Source of the DNA: Methylobacterium sp. 77
GTDB lineage: Bacteria; Pseudomonadota; Alphaproteobacteria; Rhizobiales; Beijerinckiaceae
Reading direction: 5' to 3'
Assembly (NCBI RefSeq): GCF_000372825.1
Contig: NZ_KB910516.1
Span: forward strand, 3,577,825 to 3,641,824
DNA length: 64,000 nucleotides
In this document: in pieces, positions 16,450 through 22,722 of the stretch
How positions within the stretch are numbered: position 1 is the stretch's first letter
Layout of the letters: each line of letters starts with the position of its first letter
Notes under the pieces: generated by a model
Seen by the model: the letters and a program-made list of their open reading frames with translations, nothing else
Told to the model about the DNA's origin: nothing
The model's database searches: none
Position numbers and translations under genes: made by a program

Positions 16450-16851
16450 TTACACCGGCTTGCTATTATTCGCTCTGCTGAACGACTTGCCCTGGTTGCT
16501 CGCAGCGCTCGCCTTGCTGACCGTCTCCGGCACGTCCTCGACGAAGGTGACCACGTGCTCGCCCAAGCCGCGCGGTGGGCGCTCATAGTCGACATCGGCC
16601 AGCCATTTTCGGTGGGTGTGCGCGTCGTACAGGACGCGGTCGACGTGACCTCGACAATCCCGCGTGTACCGGATCGTCTGCCGGATAATGAGCTTGCCGC
16701 CGGGCTTCACGACAGGTGTCAGCACCTCCGTGCTGGTCACATCGACGGAGATATGCCGGTCGGCAAGCCGGCAGCAAAGGAAGGCTGCCGGGATGATGAT
16801 GGCGAGGCAGATGCCCCCCAGCCAGGCGTAGCCGAAGATGCGCAGGCCCAT
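16450..16851 (-). CDS. Small membrane-anchored protein in a lysis-like gene group
   Basis: 133 residues from ATG 16851, whose bases overlap the TGA of the gene upstream (TGATG), so translation is probably coupled. N-terminal membrane segment FGYAWLGGICLAIIIPAAFL, followed by a soluble domain with beta character (ISVDVTSTEVLTPVVKPGGK) and a basic tail. The order (tiny membrane protein, then membrane-anchored protein) recalls phage holin/spanin cassettes, but no family is recognised. Confidence 0.55.
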   Translation of the reverse strand: MGLRIFGYAWLGGICLAIIIPAAFLCCRLADRHISVDVTSTEVLTPVVKPGGKLIIRQTIRYTRDCRGHVDRVLYDAHTHRKWLADVDYERPPRGLGEHVVTFVEDVPETVSKASAASNQGKSFSRANNSKPV

Positions 16852-17000
16852 CAGCCACCCCTCATCGTTTTGAAGAGATCGAACCCACCCTTCGTCAGTG
16901 CGATCACGCCGCCGACAAAAGCGGCCGTCGTTCCGCAGACCCACATCAGCACCTTCGCCGCGGTCCGTGACGACGAGACGAACTCGACGACGCCGTCCAT
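16851..17000 (-). CDS. 49-residue membrane protein, possible holin-like
   Basis: ATG 17000 to TGA 16851-16853. One hydrophobic segment (KVLMWVCGTTAAFVGGVIAL) flanked by a short polar N-terminus and a charged end (KTMRGG). The stop codon shares two bases with the next start, which supports both genes. Size and topology resemble small phage holins or antiholins; this is by analogy only. Confidence 0.5.
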   Translation of the reverse strand: MDGVVEFVSSSRTAAKVLMWVCGTTAAFVGGVIALTKGGFDLFKTMRGG

Positions 17001-17045
17001 ACTGGCGAGCTCCTTGGGCTCTTGCCCGAGACCCAGGCAACCGTC

Positions 17046-17318
17046 TCAGGCCCGGAGGGCAAACAGCGTTTCGGGTCGCGTCACGTCCTCCTTGCCGAGC
17101 GAGGCGAACCAGACCTCGAGGTGAGGATGCGGCTTGAAGGTCACGGGATCGGCCGTGCGCGGCGTCCGGTACCCGCCCGCCGGCACGAGCGGCCCCAGCT
17201 CACACTCCGCTTCAGGGTCCGGGTACATCGCCCGGACGCCCCGTTTTGGCTGCTCGCGATATTGGAATTGCGCTGCCGCCCACTCGGCAGCCGTGAACCG
17301 TCTTTCTTCGGAAGCCAT
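17046..17318 (-). CDS. Hypothetical protein (90 aa) in the lysis-like group
   Basis: ATG 17318. Soluble, with many Pro, Glu and aromatic residues (FTAAEWAAAQFQYREQPKRG, HPHLEVWFASLGKED). No domain or signal recognised. It lies 42 bases after the holin-like gene and 46 before the small membrane gene on the same strand, as expected for one transcript. Confidence 0.55.
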   Translation of the reverse strand: MASEERRFTAAEWAAAQFQYREQPKRGVRAMYPDPEAECELGPLVPAGGYRTPRTADPVTFKPHPHLEVWFASLGKEDVTRPETLFALRA

Positions 17319-17360
17319 TGCATCTCACTGCTGCCGGAGACCGACGGGGAGCGCTGCCGT

Positions 17361-17867
17361 CTACTTCTTCGGCAGAGCCGCAATGGCCGGCGCGAGCACG
17401 TTCGCCTCGTCAACGAGGTTGGGCGTGCGGACGATGAACTTGGCGAGGCCTGCGGGTCCGCCGGCCGCCGCGAGCGCTTTCTTCGTAGCCGCATCCACCG
17501 CGTACTGGATCGCCTTGGCGATGACGGCCGAGCCCACCGGGATCGACAGCTTGCCTTCCTTCACCGCGCCAGGGGCGGCGCTCACCGCGTACTCGGTGAC
17601 GGCTTTGGCCATCGGCTCCATGCGCTTCTGCGTGAGGAACAGCGCGGCCCAGGGATAAATTTTCGTCACTGCCTGGATGAGGAAGCCGCCGAGGACCGGC
17701 ACGATGACGGCGGTGAAGAGGTTGGCGGCGGCGATAAGCCAATCGCCATACGGAAGAATGACGGCTGCAGCCGGCACGGTCGTGACGACTTCGGGAGCAT
17801 GGACGGCAGAGACAGCACAGGCGAGCGCCAGCGCCGCGAGAATGATGCGGGTCATGTCAATACTCAT
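17361..17867 (-). CDS. Putative holin-like exported or membrane protein
   Basis: 168 residues from ATG 17867; ATG 17855 is an alternative. The N-terminus (TRIILAALALACAVSAVHA) is a signal peptide or first membrane helix and a second hydrophobic stretch follows (LIAAANLFTAVIVPVLGGFL). The rest is amphipathic, Ala/Lys-rich helix (PMAKAVTEYAVSAAPGAVKE). One helix near the N-terminus plus a long helical tail resembles LL-H type holins, but this is tentative. A 35-base sequence just upstream is repeated ahead of the endolysin pseudogene. Confidence 0.5.
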   Translation of the reverse strand: MSIDMTRIILAALALACAVSAVHAPEVVTTVPAAAVILPYGDWLIAAANLFTAVIVPVLGGFLIQAVTKIYPWAALFLTQKRMEPMAKAVTEYAVSAAPGAVKEGKLSIPVGSAVIAKAIQYAVDAATKKALAAAGGPAGLAKFIVRTPNLVDEANVLAPAIAALPKK

Positions 17868-17901
17868 TATGGAGGAGTTGCGCGGCGACCGACCGGGACG
17901 G
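17867..17901. repeat. Direct repeat copy A, upstream of the holin-like gene
   Basis: Runs from TTATGGAGGAGTTGCG through CGGCGACCGACCGGGACGG. Copy B at 19031-19064 differs by one inserted base and one substitution. Both lie just ahead of leftward genes of the lysis-like group. Confidence 0.8.
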
Positions 17902-17940
17902 TTATAGTCTATGCTTCGAACTATGACGCGGGAGCCTGCA

Positions 17941-18216
17941 ATGGCCTTATCGTGGTTCAGTAGAGGGCATGATGCTGCAATATTGAGCATTGCCAGCCTT
18001 GACGGGAATGCTGTCTTTAAGGCGAGAGTTTATTCCGTCGGTAATTTTGGTCACGGATATACAATCACAAAGATCGGATCGGCCGAGCCGGTTGAAGTCG
18101 GTTTGAGTACGTTCGATCTTGAGCAGACCAAGAATGAGTGCGAATTGATCTTGGAGGCTCTGAGCACCGGCGATCCTCGTTCAACCGAACCATGGGCGGG
18201 AGAGCCGCGACACTAG
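17941..18216 (+). CDS. Hypothetical protein (91 aa) between the lysis genes
   Basis: ATG 17941 with GGGAG 6 bases upstream, a clear ribosome binding site. The product (ALSWFSRGHDAAILSIASLD ... VYSVGNFGHGYTITKIGSAE) has beta-strand character and an acidic helical end. It is read rightwards, against its neighbours, and its end meets the end of the endolysin pseudogene. No family recognised. It may be a cargo or moron gene placed within phage-derived DNA. Confidence 0.55.
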   Translation: MALSWFSRGHDAAILSIASLDGNAVFKARVYSVGNFGHGYTITKIGSAEPVEVGLSTFDLEQTKNECELILEALSTGDPRSTEPWAGEPRH

Positions 18217-19014
18217 CCACGAGAACCCCATGACGGCCTCGCCACGACAGTCGGCTCCGGCAGCGGATTGTCACGAACCACCGGTTTGGTGAGATCGGTC
18301 GCGGGCGGATTGTCGTTTGTGATAGGCGGCACGGGCGCGGTGGTGATGGGTGGCGTGGGGATGAATGGTGCGATGCCGCCAGGCACATGGCCCGTAGCCC
18401 GCAGCGCCGCCTGGAAGTCGCGGAAGTAGCCGGCGATGGTCGACGCTTTGTCCATGCCGTTGATAATGGCGCGGGCCGCGACCGGGACGCTCTTCGTCGG
18501 GCCGAAATGGTCGGACAGCTTGCAGCCGGTGAACCAGCCTTCCTGCATACCGATGAACATGATCGCCGCGGCAATGTCCGGCACCATGGCGCTGTCGGGC
18601 GTCTGAGTGAGGTCTTGGTCGCGGGTGAGGTGAGCCTCGGTTCTGAAGCTCTCCGGTTGCGCGGCGATAGTTCGAACGGCCCGTGAGCTGGACATAGCCG
18701 CGACCCGCGAACTTGGCGCCGTCGCCCGGCACGGTGTTGCCCAGCGACTTCGCGACCGCCGGCCGGTTCCCCTGCGGGGCGTACAACTTCGTGAAGTATG
18801 CCGTGCCGCCGTACTCCTTGATCGGGAGCATGGTCCTCGCGGTCTCATGCAGCACGGTCGCCAGACAGTAGGCCAGCGCGTCGCTACCGAGGTCGGGCGG
18901 ACAGGCGTCGAGGATGGCCTCCATTCCGGAAACTTGCCCCTACGTCAGGGCGCCTCCGAACACGGATTTGCGCGCGCTGGCGAAGAACGCCGCGCGATCC
19001 AGGCTGGCTGCCAT
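18213..19014 (-). pseudogene. Decayed phage endolysin (GH19/lysozyme-like)
   Basis: ATG 19014 starts AASLDRAAFFASARKSVFGG, then ALT, and meets TAG at 18940-18942 where relatives have Gln (LTQGQV). The frame continues as GQVSGMEAILDACPPDLGSD, then LATVLHETARTMLPIKEYGG and GRGYVQLTGRSNYRRAT, a typical phage muramidase/GH19 core with catalytic Glu in HET. Near 18640-18655 the good reading jumps to another frame, which carries DIAAAIMFIGMQEGWFTGCK, KLSDHFG and a Pro/Thr-rich tail ending at 18213. One nonsense and one frameshift change show the gene is dead. It marks a prophage remnant. Confidence 0.8.
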
Positions 19015-19030
19015 GGGTGTCTTCTCTCGA

Positions 19031-19064
19031 TTATGGGGAGTTGCGCGGCGACCGGCCGGGACGG
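19031..19064. repeat. Direct repeat copy B, upstream of the endolysin pseudogene
   Basis: TTATGGGGAGTTGCGCGGCG continuing ACCGGCCGGGACGG; matches copy A at 17867-17901 apart from one indel and one base. It ends 16 bases before the endolysin start codon. Confidence 0.8.
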
Positions 19065-19082
19065 GAATGGTAAGCCGTCCGG

Positions 19083-19271
19083 ATGGATCAGCTTCTACGA
19101 CTGACGATTATCTTGAGCCGGTGGACACGGCGGCGTTGGACGCGGACGGAAGCTGCCGTCGCCCTCGCTGTGATTGCCCTCGCTCTGGTCTTCGGCCTCA
19201 TCGAATGGGCCGGCTACTGGCCCGAGGCCCTGACGGCCACGAAGGTTCGGCGGGCACCGATGCGGTTCTAG
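19083..19271 (+). CDS. Small membrane protein (62 aa)
   Basis: ATG 19083. A basic N-terminal part (LLRLTIILSRWTRRRWTRTE) precedes one membrane helix (AAVALAVIALALVFGLIEWA) and a short outside tail with GYWPEALTATKVRRAP. From memory, near-identical small proteins occur in several methylobacteria. Function unknown. No strong ribosome binding site. Confidence 0.6.
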   Translation: MDQLLRLTIILSRWTRRRWTRTEAAVALAVIALALVFGLIEWAGYWPEALTATKVRRAPMRF

Positions 19272-19343
19272 TAAGTGAGCGGCGAAGTCCTGCTGTCAGC
19301 CCGTGAGGGTCCGACTGGGGCGCGCGTCGGTTTAAGCAGGGCC

Positions 19344-19604
19344 TTATCGTCGGCTCCATTTCCGATAGAGGTCATGAGTACTGACGTCGACAGCTTCATA
19401 TACGTCTTCGGCGATAAGATGCAGTATGATTCGGTCGCTCTGATTGACATCAATGATGAAGTATCCAGGAGCTCCGCCGAGTTTTCTTTTGTCGAAGCCT
19501 GGGAGCGATGGCTCGAATTGAAACCGGTCAATTGACATTGCAACTGTTCGCTGCCGATGGGGCGGCAACTTCTTGACAGTGTTTTTAAAGGCTGGATTTG
19601 GCAT
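19344..19604 (-). CDS. RelE/ParE-like small protein
   Basis: 86 residues from ATG 19604 (AAGG 8 bases upstream); GTG 19619 would add five residues. It is basic at the front (AFKNTVKKLPPHRQRTVAMS), and the second half (GAPGYFIIDVNQSDRIILHL then EDVYEAVDVSTHDLYRKW) follows the strand-strand-helix ending of RelE/ParE toxins, which cleave mRNA or poison gyrase. It is the last gene of a three-gene unit. The gene before it does not look like a standard antitoxin. Assignment is tentative. Confidence 0.5.
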   Translation of the reverse strand: MPNPAFKNTVKKLPPHRQRTVAMSIDRFQFEPSLPGFDKRKLGGAPGYFIIDVNQSDRIILHLIAEDVYEAVDVSTHDLYRKWSRR

Positions 19605-19622
19605 GACCTGAACCTTCACAAG

Positions 19623-19946
19623 CTAATTGAGGAGGTATCGGGCCAGATCGCCCGGCTGATCAAATGTTGGGCCACCCCTTGCCTCAGGATTTACCTCGGC
19701 CCGCATTGCCCGGAGTTCAGAGGAAACTTCAACTCTCAGATCAATCTCTCTGCCAATGACAGCGAAAAGACGCTCATCAAGATCGGCTAGCGAGTTGTGC
19801 TTCCCGGACTGCCTTCTCGCTCCTTTGATAATCCTTCGGAACCACTTAGACATTCTTTCATGGCATTCGATGCGCTCATCGCTGACCATGATAAGACTAT
19901 CAAGTATTTCCATGATATCGTCCGGCCTGTCATCGACAAATATCAT
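19623..19946 (-). CDS. Hypothetical protein (107 aa), middle gene of a small operon
   Basis: ATG 19946 with GGA 6 bases upstream. Helical, charged protein (DDIMEILDSLIMVSDERIEC, then WFRRIIKGARRQSGKHNSLA and DLDERLFAVIGREIDLRVEV). It ends 18 bases before the RelE/ParE-like gene and starts 15 bases after the gene upstream, so the three are co-transcribed. If the last gene is a toxin, this is a candidate partner, but no antitoxin DNA-binding fold is visible. DNA is AT-richer than the genome. Confidence 0.5.
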   Translation of the reverse strand: MIFVDDRPDDIMEILDSLIMVSDERIECHERMSKWFRRIIKGARRQSGKHNSLADLDERLFAVIGREIDLRVEVSSELRAMRAEVNPEARGGPTFDQPGDLARYLLN

Positions 19947-19961
19947 GAAATTCCAGAAAAC

Positions 19962-20153
19962 CTAGTGATTTCTTTTGACGCCTTCCTCCAGCTTTCTCAA
20001 AAGAGAGTCCATGTGGGCTAGCAGGGACTCAAGTCTATTGCGTTCCTGAAATAAATGCGTGTCCGCCAAGCGTTCGACGATCGCCAGCGGCGGCGCCGAA
20101 AGCGCCAGAACCCTGTCGGACAGGGCAAAATCCAAGGCCATGGGAAGGATCAT
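19962..20153 (-). CDS. Small helical protein (63 aa), first gene of the operon
   Basis: ATG 20153 is preceded by GGAGCAGAGT. The C-terminal two thirds (AIVERLADTHLFQERNRLES, then LAHMDSLLRKLEEGVKRN) form a probable coiled coil. No family recognised. Tight spacing with the next two genes (15 and 18 bases) makes a single transcript likely. Confidence 0.5.
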   Translation of the reverse strand: MILPMALDFALSDRVLALSAPPLAIVERLADTHLFQERNRLESLLAHMDSLLRKLEEGVKRNH

Positions 20154-20205
20154 ACTCTGCTCCGCTCGGGGCGCCTAGAGAGACTGAAGCTCGCGACCTC
20201 GTCGC

Positions 20206-20376
20206 TCAGAACACTTCCGACTGCCGCAGCAGCCGCCGACACACGGCGATGTTGATCCTGATGTTCTCGGTCACGGATGGCTTCCACAGCAGGCGGCTGT
20301 AGCGGGCCGCACGCTTCACCTGGACCGGCACGTCGAGGACCACGTCAGTCGACGTCAGAGCCGCGAAACTCTGCAT
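20206..20376 (-). CDS. Short open frame, possibly the tail of a truncated gene
   Basis: 56 residues from ATG 20376 to TGA 20206-20208, containing TDVVLDVPVQVKRAARYSRL, then KPSVTENIRINIAVCRRLLR. The same frame stays open and protein-like further upstream (KIRKRGIASIPYSGSGANST) to about 20450 without a start codon. This suggests the 3' end of a gene cut off at the island edge rather than a complete small gene. Confidence 0.35.
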   Translation of the reverse strand: MQSFAALTSTDVVLDVPVQVKRAARYSRLLWKPSVTENIRINIAVCRRLLRQSEVF

Positions 20377-20493
20377 GGTCGGGACGAGGAGCGTGCTGTT
20401 CGCGCCCGATCCGGAATACGGGATTGACGCGATACCCCGCTTACGGATCTTTGCTCTTGGAACGGGAGACAGACACCGATTGCACTGACCGAC

Positions 20494-21621
20494 GTGTTTC
20501 AGGATGGCGTGACGCGAAAGACGTCCGACAGCTATTTTCGCGGCGAGAACCCGAAATTCTACCCGACCGACACGTCTCTACAACGTGACGACGTAGTTCC
20601 CGAATACCTCGTCAAAGGTCTGATGCCGGTCCGGCCCTTCATCGATAAGGGGGCGTCCATCGTAGCCTTCGGCTCCTGCTTTGCCGCCTACGTGGCCGAC
20701 TACCTGCACGACGCAGGCTACAATGTGACGAGCAAGCAGCGCAGCAAAGCCTACGTCACACAGATGGCTGACGGCATAGTTCACACCCACGCTATCCGCC
20801 AGCAGTTCGAGTGGGCGTGGCTCAACAGAGTTCCCGAGCAGCCCATTTGGCACGGCTACAAAGCGGAAGATTTCGGCTACGACGACGAAGCAAGGATCGC
20901 GACGAAGCAGTTGTTCGACGGAGCCGACGTCTTCATTATCACCTTCGGCCTCAGCGAAATCTGGTACGACGAGGTGACCGGGGAAGTCTTCTGGCGAGCG
21001 CCGCCCCGGGAGGTGTTCGATCGCGAGAGACACAAGTTTCGTGTCAGCGAGTTCGGGGAGAGGCTCGACAACATCAGGGCGATCTACGCCTTGATCCGGC
21101 ACTTCAGACCGTCGGCGGCCATCGTCTTCACCCTGTCTCCGGTAGCCCTCACGGCAACGTTCCGTCCCATCGCCTGCGAGGTCGCAAGCTCCGTCTCCAA
21201 GGCGATCCTGCGGGCCGCGATCGATCAGCACTACCGCGAGATAAAACCGAACGACGACAAGCTCTTCTATTTCCCCAGCTACGAGATCGTAACGAACGAC
21301 TTTCTCAATCCATTCCGATCGGATCGACGGCATGTACGCCTGCAGGTGATCGATCTAAATATGAAGATATTTGAGAATTACTTCTGCTACAATGAATTTT
21401 CTTCGGATTTTGTCGTCAATACGTTCCGCAGTGCACTGGCCGACGACAAGCGTGTCGCGTCCGGGAATGCCGCCTGGGACGAGATCGAGCAGGGCACCCT
21501 CAACGAGATCAAGGACCGGCGCCGCGCCCTGCGGGCAGAACTCAGGGCTGCGGAAGCCGAGCAGCGTCGGTCCGAGCGGATCCGCGAGCGCGAGGCTAAG
21601 CGGCAGGGCAAGGCCCTCTGA
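20494..21621 (+). CDS. GSCFA domain protein
   Basis: 375 residues from GTG 20494. The motif VAFGSCFAAYVADYL near residue 58 names the family; it resembles the first block (Gly-Ser) of SGNH/GDSL hydrolases. Further family stretches are IITFGLSEIWYDE and VFTLSPVALTATF. The C-terminus is a charged helix (RRALRAELRAAEAEQRRSER). GSCFA proteins are uncharacterised; a role in modifying surface glycans by an esterase-like reaction is plausible but inferred. Codon use is more like the core than the island to its left. Confidence 0.85.
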   Translation: MFQDGVTRKTSDSYFRGENPKFYPTDTSLQRDDVVPEYLVKGLMPVRPFIDKGASIVAFGSCFAAYVADYLHDAGYNVTSKQRSKAYVTQMADGIVHTHAIRQQFEWAWLNRVPEQPIWHGYKAEDFGYDDEARIATKQLFDGADVFIITFGLSEIWYDEVTGEVFWRAPPREVFDRERHKFRVSEFGERLDNIRAIYALIRHFRPSAAIVFTLSPVALTATFRPIACEVASSVSKAILRAAIDQHYREIKPNDDKLFYFPSYEIVTNDFLNPFRSDRRHVRLQVIDLNMKIFENYFCYNEFSSDFVVNTFRSALADDKRVASGNAAWDEIEQGTLNEIKDRRRALRAELRAAEAEQRRSERIREREAKRQGKAL

Positions 21622-22043
21622 ACAACAAGTATTTTTTGACTGAACCTACATGGTCTGAAGTTGCCCTTCAATACTCCCCACCATGAACAACCACCGGCAC
21701 ATACCTATATCCCGTCTCGAACGGATCGCGAGACGTCCGCCTTAATAGTGCGGTCCTGGCCGGTGTAAGATGCAGCCACTCCGCCAGCCGTTTGAGACGT
21801 TAGTCTAGGCCTTGAGCACAAGACAGGGCGGTACTCAATTCATGCTGCCTTAGCAGCAAGCCATACCGTCACAACGTCACCTGCAACGGACTTGCCTGCT
21901 CCGAGCCTGCGGATTCCGAGCTCCCCTGATGCCGGGATAGAGGCGTGTCGGACCGGAGAGAGCCGGCGATTGGACGCCCGTCGGGCTCAGCCGAGGACGG
22001 AACGGCGCCTGATTCCAAGGGTTGTCGGCGCGGAGGGCCTCAC
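21622..22043. other. Gap of 422 bases without a visible gene
   Basis: Many stops in all frames. A short hairpin GCTGC-CTTA-GCAGC lies near 21843-21856. The frame of the HAD gene stays open back to 21945, but this part shows no family similarity. Nothing else seen. Confidence 0.4.
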
Positions 22044-22709
22044 ATGCGGGCAGTGATCTTCGACATCGACGGCACGCTGCTCGACAGCGTCGACTTGCAT
22101 GCCCGGGCCTGGGTCGACGCCTTCGCGCATTTCGGCGTGGAGACCGATCCCGAGAAGGTCCGGCGCCAGATCGGCAAGGGCGGCGATGAACTCATGCCGG
22201 TCTTCCTGCCGCCCGACCGCGTGGAGCGCGAGGGCGACACGATCGAGGCCTACCGCTCCGATCTGTTCAAGCGGGAGTATCTGCATCGGGTGCGCCCGTT
22301 TCCCGGCGTGCGGGCCTTGTTCGAGCGGATCAAGTCGGCGGACCAGCGGATTGCCCTCGCGTCGTCGGGCAAGCGCGACGAAGTCGAGCATTATCAAGAG
22401 ATCCTGGGCATTGCCGATCTCGTCGACGTCGCGACCTCGTCGGACGACGTGGAGCGCTCCAAACCCCATCCGGACATCTTCGAAGCGGCCATAAAGAAAC
22501 TCGCGCCGCTCGACGCCCGCTCGATCCTCGTGATCGGCGATACGCCCTACGATGCGGAGGCGGCGGGCAAGGCCGGCCTCTCGACGATCGGCGTCCTCTG
22601 TGGAGGTTTCCCCGAAGCGGACCTCTCCAAGGCCGGCTGCATCGCGATCTACCGTGATCCGCAGGACCTGCTCGACGGGTTCGATCGCTCGCCACTCGCG
22701 GCCGGCTGA
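22044..22709 (+). CDS. HAD superfamily phosphatase (phosphoglycolate phosphatase-like)
   Basis: 221 residues from ATG 22044, with GGAGGG upstream. Motif I is AVIFDIDGTLLDSV (nucleophile Asp in DIDGT), motif II ALASSG, motif III lysine in SKPHPDIFE, and motif IV VIGDTPYDAEAAGKAG. The helical cap after motif I (LHARAWVDAFAHFG ... RRQIGKGGDELM) is a class C1 cap as in beta-phosphoglucomutase/phosphoglycolate phosphatase. It removes phosphate from a small sugar or glycolate phosphate in the cytoplasm; substrate uncertain. It is convergent with sbcC, with a 13-base gap. Confidence 0.92.
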   Translation: MRAVIFDIDGTLLDSVDLHARAWVDAFAHFGVETDPEKVRRQIGKGGDELMPVFLPPDRVEREGDTIEAYRSDLFKREYLHRVRPFPGVRALFERIKSADQRIALASSGKRDEVEHYQEILGIADLVDVATSSDDVERSKPHPDIFEAAIKKLAPLDARSILVIGDTPYDAEAAGKAGLSTIGVLCGGFPEADLSKAGCIAIYRDPQDLLDGFDRSPLAAG

Positions 22710-22722
22710 GGCGCCTCCCTCC

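Noticed and set aside
16382..16588. Plus-strand 68-codon frame with hydrophobic stretch
   Set aside because: It overlaps the leftward membrane gene 16450-16851 by 139 bases, and that gene is supported by overlap with its neighbour. No ribosome binding site was seen.
19557..20021. Plus-strand frames opposite the RelE/ParE-like operon
   Set aside because: The reverse-strand frames fit together as three tightly spaced genes with ribosome binding sites; the plus frames overlap each other in conflicting ways.
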